This document shows positions 43,092-46,813 of a DNA stretch of 46,813 bases, one piece after another (position 1 is the first letter of the stretch; each line of letters begins with the position of its first letter). Under the pieces are notes generated by a model. That model had not been told where the DNA came from. It was given only the letters and a program-made list of their open reading frames with translations, and made no database searches. Location of the stretch: contig CAZCLK010000014.1 of the NCBI GenBank assembly GCA_964499575.1, positions 1 to 46,813 of the forward strand, read 5' to 3'. Source of the DNA: JAAYCT01 sp964499575. GTDB taxonomy: Bacteria; Bacillota; Clostridia; Saccharofermentanales; Saccharofermentanaceae. Both the position numbers and the translations under genes were made by a program.

Positions 43092-43767
43092 TCAGAAGAA
43101 ACAGCGGGGCGATGTAGCCGGGGTTTCCGCACAGATTTTCGAAAATCTCAAGCGGGGTGTCCTTCGGCGCTTCCCGCAGAAACAGATAGTTGCTACCAAG
43201 AAGAAGGTTCAGCCCGAAAACCGGCACCGCGAACAACATCAGAATCCCGAAGCATTTCGGAAGATTCTTGAAGTTCGGGCGGAAGCCGTCGCTGATGACC
43301 CAGATCAAGGGAATCAGGAATAATAGCGAGTGCACCGTTACGGAGTGCAGGTACTGAAAACTGATGAACGGGTACGCGTACCAGTCCGGGGTCAGAAGCG
43401 CCGCCAGCGCGCCCGGCATACAGAGGGCGTAACCGAAATCCTTGAGCAGTTGCTTTCCGGAAAAAACCGCCGCGATCTCCATCCAGATCGACAGGGAGCA
43501 CAGGTGCAGAGGAAGCATCTCGACGATCGTATAATGGCCGATGATCGCCGCCCAGATCCAGCGGGATACTTCCAGGGTGGCCGCGATAATAATCAGTACG
43601 CGCTGGACATTCTTTCGCATCGGCTCGCGCGCTTTTTTCAAAAGAATTGCCGTGATAATAATGATCGTGATGCTTATGGCAAGCCAGGTCAGGTGAGTCG
43701 GGCTGAAATTCGGGGTGCCAATGACACCCTCGGGGAAATCGGATTGATGCGTCCAGAAAATATCCAT
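43003..43767 (-). CDS. YwaF-family (TMEM164/TIGR02206) membrane protein
   Basis: 254 residues, seven hydrophobic segments. Typical YwaF features are EMLPLHLCSLSIWMEI (about 83-98), PGALAALLTPDW, FQYLHSVTVHSLLFLIPLIWV with conserved His residues, and NYLFLREAP near the end. Such proteins are widespread in Firmicutes and their function is unknown; the eukaryotic relative TMEM164 is an acyltransferase. GGGAGGGC precedes the ATG. Its last 29 codons, which encode the final helix, overlap the antiporter tail on the other strand. Confidence 0.85.
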   Translation of the reverse strand: MDIFWTHQSDFPEGVIGTPNFSPTHLTWLAISITIIIITAILLKKAREPMRKNVQRVLIIIAATLEVSRWIWAAIIGHYTIVEMLPLHLCSLSIWMEIAAVFSGKQLLKDFGYALCMPGALAALLTPDWYAYPFISFQYLHSVTVHSLLFLIPLIWVISDGFRPNFKNLPKCFGILMLFAVPVFGLNLLLGSNYLFLREAPKDTPLEIFENLCGNPGYIAPLFLLIIVVWILLYFPWAIADLLRSRKAQSEPEA

Positions 43768-43844
43768 ATCCTGCCCTCCCGCGATTTATATTACTGTCAT
43801 TCTATCGTTCGCCGGGGCGGATTGTAAAGACCGCGGTCGACCAT

Positions 43845-43966
43845 GATCATCGGGGTTATTTTTCGCGGGTCAAGTCCGGATCATCGGGGTTATTTTTCGC
43901 GGGTCAAGTCCGGATCATCGGCTACTTTTCGCGGGTTATCCCTGATCATCGGGGGTGTATTTCGTG
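43845..43966. repeat. 34-bp tandem repeat, two perfect and two degenerate copies
   Basis: Units at 43845-43878 and 43879-43912 are identical (GATCATCGGGGTTATTTTTC...); a third (43913-43943) and fourth (from 43944) are decayed. The last copy forms the final codons of the PH-domain gene. No unique spacers, so not a CRISPR. Confidence 0.85.
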
Positions 43967-44559
43967 TTATACCCCGGATTTTCCTCCGGACGCATCGCGT
44001 TCGGGTAGGCGATATCGGTTTGGATATCAAGGGACATATGCTTAATGCGTTTGAACACCTCGTACGGATCGGCGATATGGAGGAGCGCTCCGGACTGCAT
44101 CGAAATCGTATTGTTTCCGGAGTTATCGGACCGCGAATAGGGGGTCAGCCGAACGGTGCCGCAGTTGCGAAGCTTTTCGATGATGCCGACCCGGACGCTC
44201 GGCTCCCGGACCTGCGAAAACTCAACGAGTTTGACGTCCCGTCCGATTATGCCGGAAGCGATGTAGATGCGCTTATCGGTGATCGCATATTCGATATAGT
44301 TCCAATTGATAAAGCGATAGATCGGTCCGATGATCGCGATCCAGACCGGCATCAGGTGAAGGGCAAAGAAGGGGATGACAAAAAAACCCATCGAGCCGAA
44401 GCCGTCTCCGCTGGCGAACGCGAAAATAAAAATCGAGTCGAAAGCCCCCCAAACAAGCGCGAACAGATAGAATAACGGCTGGCCGACCACGTAGGTAACG
44501 CGGTCCGGTTTGCCCTCCCAGATGAGATGCTCTCCCATATCCAACATCGATCGAATCAT
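43936..44559 (-). CDS. bacterial PH-domain membrane protein
   Basis: 207 residues. Residues 8-22 (MGEHLIWEGKPDRVTYVV) open in the manner of YdbS/YdbT-like proteins, two hydrophobic segments follow (FYLFALVWGAFDSIFIFAF and FGSMGFFVIPFFALHLMPVW), then a bacterial PH (bPH2) domain: YIEYAITDKRIYIASGIIGR through SQVREPSVRVGIIEKLRNCG and GALLHIADPYEVFKRI. The function is unknown; related proteins are membrane-associated. The last 16 residues (PGYNTKYTPDDQG) come from a 34-bp tandem repeat, so the C-terminus probably varies between strains. GAGGGGG precedes the ATG. Confidence 0.82.
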   Translation of the reverse strand: MIRSMLDMGEHLIWEGKPDRVTYVVGQPLFYLFALVWGAFDSIFIFAFASGDGFGSMGFFVIPFFALHLMPVWIAIIGPIYRFINWNYIEYAITDKRIYIASGIIGRDVKLVEFSQVREPSVRVGIIEKLRNCGTVRLTPYSRSDNSGNNTISMQSGALLHIADPYEVFKRIKHMSLDIQTDIAYPNAMRPEENPGYNTKYTPDDQG

Positions 44560-44607
44560 GATTCAACCCCCTCGTGCCGAAAAGAACTGCGCCGGTTTTT
44601 GCTCTTG

Positions 44608-44635
44608 ATTATAGCACAAGCGATCGCGGCAGCAA
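44608..44635 (-). promoter_or_regulatory. promoter of the PH-domain gene
   Basis: Minus-strand TTGCTG (44630-44635), 16-bp spacer, TATAAT (44608-44613) with an extended TG. Confidence 0.6.
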
Positions 44636-44653
44636 TCGCGGCTTGAGTATTCA

Positions 44654-44697
44654 CAAGAAAGCGCGCACAAAAGTGCGGCGATAAGTGCCTCAAGTCC
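44654..44697 (-). terminator. possible terminator after ccdA
   Basis: CGCAC/GTGCG (44664-44677) around AAAA, then on the minus strand CGCTTTCTTGTG. An outer CTTGAG/CTCAAG pair encloses it. The T tract is poor. Confidence 0.35.
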
Positions 44698-44701
44698 CCG
44701 G

Positions 44702-45391
44702 TCAGAACCCGAGATAGAACATATATAAGCCGATCAGGAGGACCGCGACCCCCATAACGATGTTGATGACTTTTGCGGCCGCGCCGTATTTCGGACTGGC
44801 GGAGAGTTTACGGACAAAGCCGATCGAGGTCCCCGCAATCACCGCGAGCACCCCGTGCCCGACCGAGTACAGGAGCAGAAGCAGAATGCCCCACAAGAGA
44901 TTTCCGCTCCCCGCTACGATCGCCAGAAGCGCGACCAGGATCGGGGTGGAACAGGGAGAGGAGAAGACCCCGCCCAGGATGCCGGCCAGAAGGGCACCGA
45001 TATAGCCGGTCTTCTTGTTTTTCGAAAGAAGATAGCTGGATGGAATGAGATTGAAGACGCCCCAGATTTGAAGGGCCATCAGGACCATGAGGACGCCCAG
45101 AAAGATATACCACCAGGAAGCAGAGGTTCCGATGAGGCGGCCGGCCAAAGCGGCGACGGCGCCGAGGACGGTGAAGGTCAGGGCGGTACCCGCCGCGAAG
45201 GTCAGTGACAGGCGGAAGGCCTTGCCGGGGTTCTTTTCGCCGACGCCCCCGACGTATCCGATCACCAAAGGAATGCTCGATAAAGAGCACGGCGTAAAGG
45301 AGGTGAGGACGCCCCCGAGAAGCGCCATAATAGGCGCCAGCCAAATGTTTTCCTTCATCAACCGCGCCAGCGACTCCAGAATTCCGGTCAT
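44702..45391 (-). CDS. ccdA: CcdA-family thiol-disulfide electron transporter
   Basis: 229 residues, six hydrophobic helices. It moves electrons from cytosolic thioredoxin across the membrane to extracytoplasmic thioredoxin-like proteins. Both redox cysteines are present in the usual contexts: SFTPCSLSSIPLVIGY (about residue 35) and FSSPCSTPILVALLAI (about 155). The ATG overlaps the stop of the upstream thioredoxin gene as ATGA, so its partner is almost certainly that protein. The operon is headed by an ArsR-type repressor gene. Confidence 0.93.
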   Translation of the reverse strand: MTGILESLARLMKENIWLAPIMALLGGVLTSFTPCSLSSIPLVIGYVGGVGEKNPGKAFRLSLTFAAGTALTFTVLGAVAALAGRLIGTSASWWYIFLGVLMVLMALQIWGVFNLIPSSYLLSKNKKTGYIGALLAGILGGVFSSPCSTPILVALLAIVAGSGNLLWGILLLLLYSVGHGVLAVIAGTSIGFVRKLSASPKYGAAAKVINIVMGVAVLLIGLYMFYLGF

Positions 45392-45990
45392 TTTGTTACC
45401 CCCATATCTTCGAGGATCCGGAGCATTTCGTCCTCGGTCAGCATGCCCTCGTGAAGGGTCAGCGCATGCTCGCCCGTTTCGCGATTGTTATATGTGGTGA
45501 ATTCAATATCAATGTCCTCGCCGGGAACATACGGGGTGCCGTCGGCATTGATGAACATCTGGGTCGGGATCAGCGTGATCGGGTACCCCGCCGCCGCATC
45601 GGTATACTCCCAGACATCGAGAAACTTGACGATCGCTTTTCCCTGCATCGCCTCGTTCACGGCGATCAGGCCGGGCTTCATCCGGCGGCACGGATCGCAT
45701 CCCTCCGATCCGAAATCGAAAATAATCGGAAGTCCGTAGGACGTCAATTTCTCCAGGTCCATTTTGTCGGTTTCCAGGAGGAAATCTTCATTCGCCTCGA
45801 TTGTGGTTTCGGCAGGATCGTTTTCGCCGCTCGAATTCGGGGCTTCGGCAAGGCCGTTTTCGCCGCTCGAAAAAGAAGGCGCCGTCTGCTTCGTAGTAAC
45901 CGTATCGGCGTTCTTATAGAGCCAGATTCCCCCGATCGCGATCACGATCACAACGGGAATCAGTATTTTTACAAGCAATTTATTATTCAT
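45388..45990 (-). CDS. membrane-anchored thioredoxin-like protein
   Basis: 200 residues. One N-terminal helix (LLVKILIPVVIVIAIGGIWLY) without a lipobox cysteine anchors it, followed by a disordered linker with an SSGEN repeat, and a thioredoxin domain facing outside with active site GCDPCRRMKP (CxxC) at about 93-96 and the cis-proline in LIPTQMF. It should accept electrons from CcdA and reduce extracytoplasmic disulfides. It overlaps arsR upstream and ccdA downstream by 4 bp each, so all three are translationally coupled. Confidence 0.92.
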   Translation of the reverse strand: MNNKLLVKILIPVVIVIAIGGIWLYKNADTVTTKQTAPSFSSGENGLAEAPNSSGENDPAETTIEANEDFLLETDKMDLEKLTSYGLPIIFDFGSEGCDPCRRMKPGLIAVNEAMQGKAIVKFLDVWEYTDAAAGYPITLIPTQMFINADGTPYVPGEDIDIEFTTYNNRETGEHALTLHEGMLTEDEMLRILEDMGVTK

Positions 45991-46307
45991 GGTTCGCCTC
46001 CTTTAAGGTCCGGACAACAGCCGCCCTCGACGGTCGGTATCGTTTCGATAAGCCCCGCGGCAAACAGACATCCGGACCGGTTGATCGAGTAATAGGTCCA
46101 CTTGCCTTCCCGCCGGTCGGTTACCAGCCCCGAGTCGCAAAGTATCTTCATATGATAGGAAAGGGAGGACTGGGGAAGATCCAGTTCGTCCTTAATCGCG
46201 CACGCGCACCGCTCGCAACCCTTGAGCATGGCAAGGATCCGAAGCCTTCGCTCGTCGGCCAACGCGTTAAAAATCTTCGCTTGTTTTTCAATCGTCGGGC
46301 TCATCAT
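45987..46307 (-). CDS. ArsR/SmtB-family metalloregulator
   Basis: 106 residues, winged helix-turn-helix repressor. FNALADERRLRILAMLKGCERC starts the domain; the CERCACAIKDEL segment places three Cys at the alpha3 helix, close to the CxC metal site of ArsR (As/Sb) and CadC proteins, and SSLSYHMKILCDSGLV is the recognition helix; a Cys pair ends the protein (GGCCPDL). It likely represses the arsR-thioredoxin-ccdA operon. Two adjacent ATGs (46307, 46304) follow GAGGTGAC; either may be used. Thiol sensing rather than metal is possible given the operon content. Confidence 0.9.
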   Translation of the reverse strand: MMSPTIEKQAKIFNALADERRLRILAMLKGCERCACAIKDELDLPQSSLSYHMKILCDSGLVTDRREGKWTYYSINRSGCLFAAGLIETIPTVEGGCCPDLKGGEP

Positions 46308-46559
46308 GTCACCTCAAATCCAAAAAACTAGATATGTATATTATGCGGGACATATTCAAAAAAGTCAATATGTTCGCGGAAAATACTCTTCACCCGGTTC
46401 CGTGAAACATTACAAAATCAATATACTGTGATGAAGTGCAGAGGTAAGCTAAAACAGGACACAGGGAGGTAGAAATAGGACACAGTGATTTAGCAGTATG
46501 GACAAAGAAGAAATCACTGTTGGAAAAGTCAATATCCCAAAGTGAACAGGAGGAGTTCC
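46308..46559. other. intergenic stretch before the transposase remnant
   Basis: Beyond the arsR promoter there is no gene I can support. It includes two short repeats, ACAGGACACAG and ATAGGACACAG, of the sort found at ends of insertion sequences. Confidence 0.4.
46340..46373 (-). promoter_or_regulatory. arsR operon promoter and operator
   Basis: Minus-strand TTGACT (46363-46368), 17-bp spacer, CATAAT (46340-46345). A perfect 7-bp inverted repeat ACATATT/AATATGT (46350-46373) spans the -35 box and spacer, where an ArsR-type dimer would block RNA polymerase. Confidence 0.8.
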
Positions 46560-46700
46560 GTGATATACACAGCAGAAGAAAGATTGGACATTGGACGTCG
46601 GGTTCACGAGAGAGAACTTACCCGACGGGAGGTTGCCATAGAATACAAAATCAGTCTGTACACGGTATGAGATTTCGTGAGCGTGGATCGATCCTACTAG
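46560..46700 (+). pseudogene. transposase N-terminal fragment (helix-turn-helix)
   Basis: The frame from the GTG at 46560 (AGGAGG 6 nt before) reads VIYTAEERLDIGRRVHEREL, then TRREVAIEYKISLYTV, stops at TGA (46668-46670) and continues in frame as DFVSVDRSY to a TAG at 46700. The opening matches the helix-turn-helix start of IS3-group and related transposases (EERLDIGRR...ELTRREAAIEY). The in-frame stop sits where an Arg is expected. The rest of the transposase is replaced by the 74-bp repeat, so this is a dead remnant. Upstream, two AGGACACAG motifs (about 46457-46486) may be remains of the element's end. Confidence 0.65.
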
Positions 46701-46813
46701 ATGCGCCGAAATGGCCGGTTTAGTAGGATTTTTTCGAGGCGGAAGCGCGGTTGAGCGCGGATCGATCCTACTAGTTGCGTTGAAATGACCGGATTAGTAG
46801 GATTTTTTCGAGG
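46679..46813. repeat. 74-bp tandem repeat with hairpin, running off the window
   Basis: Unit 1 at 46679-46752; unit 2 from 46753 to the window end, about 90% alike. Each holds ATCCTACTAG ... TTAGTAGGAT as a 9-bp inverted repeat followed by a T run (GGATTTTTTCGAGG), so the plus strand could act as a terminator. More copies may lie outside. Confidence 0.75.

Noticed and set aside
43845..43966. CRISPR array at the 34-bp repeats
   Set aside because: Units abut directly without spacers and no cas genes are in the window.

Overview
The window is a chromosomal replication-origin region from a moderately GC-rich Gram-positive bacterium, most likely a member of the Clostridia (Firmicutes). The evidence is dnaA-oriC-dnaN-recF-remB-gyrB, parS-parA-parB, the MurT/GatD lipid II amidation pair, a sortase, LL-diaminopimelate aminotransferase, and a glnA-linked ANTAR regulator as known from clostridial glnA-nitR loci. 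Genus and species cannot be told from the sequence. All genes left of dnaA (1-24 kb) lie on the minus strand and the first ones to the right lie on the plus strand, as expected for two replication arms leaving an origin at about 25.5-26.0 kb.

Left arm (1-24 kb): guaA (3' end outside the window), purA, a membrane-anchored metallophosphoesterase, a QueG-like Fe-S/GNAT fusion, a decayed hipA fragment, and an ammonium channel fused to a P-II domain. Next comes a seven-gene nitrogen operon, in transcription order glnA, ANTAR regulator, dapF, dapL, pyrG, gltB, gltD. Upstream of it are carA-murT-gatD and a sortase. Nearly every product makes, imports or spends ammonia, glutamine or glutamate: five glutamine amidotransferases (GuaA, GltB, PyrG, GatD, CarA), glutamine synthetase and an ammonium channel. 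The promoters of glnA, amtB and purA share a previously unannotated inverted repeat, WTGCAA-N16-TTGCRW, set 7-8 bp upstream of the -35 box. At glnA and amtB the promoter is followed at once by an intrinsic-terminator hairpin in the leader, next to an ANTAR-type (antiterminator family) regulator gene. This points to two layers of nitrogen control.

Origin and segregation (24-34 kb): dnaA, an oriC with five DnaA boxes, dnaN, recF, remB, gyrB with a long acidic N-terminal extension, a 1.4 kb gene-free stretch carrying parS sites (three perfect copies in all), then parA and parB. A 15-bp palindrome, TGTAACANTGTTACA, recurs in the intergenic gaps around these genes.

Right arm (34-46.8 kb), accessory and mostly membrane-related: an AEC transporter, a DUF885 lipoprotein metallopeptidase, a YhhN protein, an orphan SecA-like ATPase downstream of an ECF S component, a PII-like protein translationally coupled to a CPA2 antiporter, a YwaF protein, a PH-domain membrane protein next to a 34-bp tandem repeat, an arsR-thioredoxin-ccdA operon, and at the edge a transposase remnant running into a 74-bp hairpin repeat. 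I saw no rRNA, tRNA or CRISPR array.
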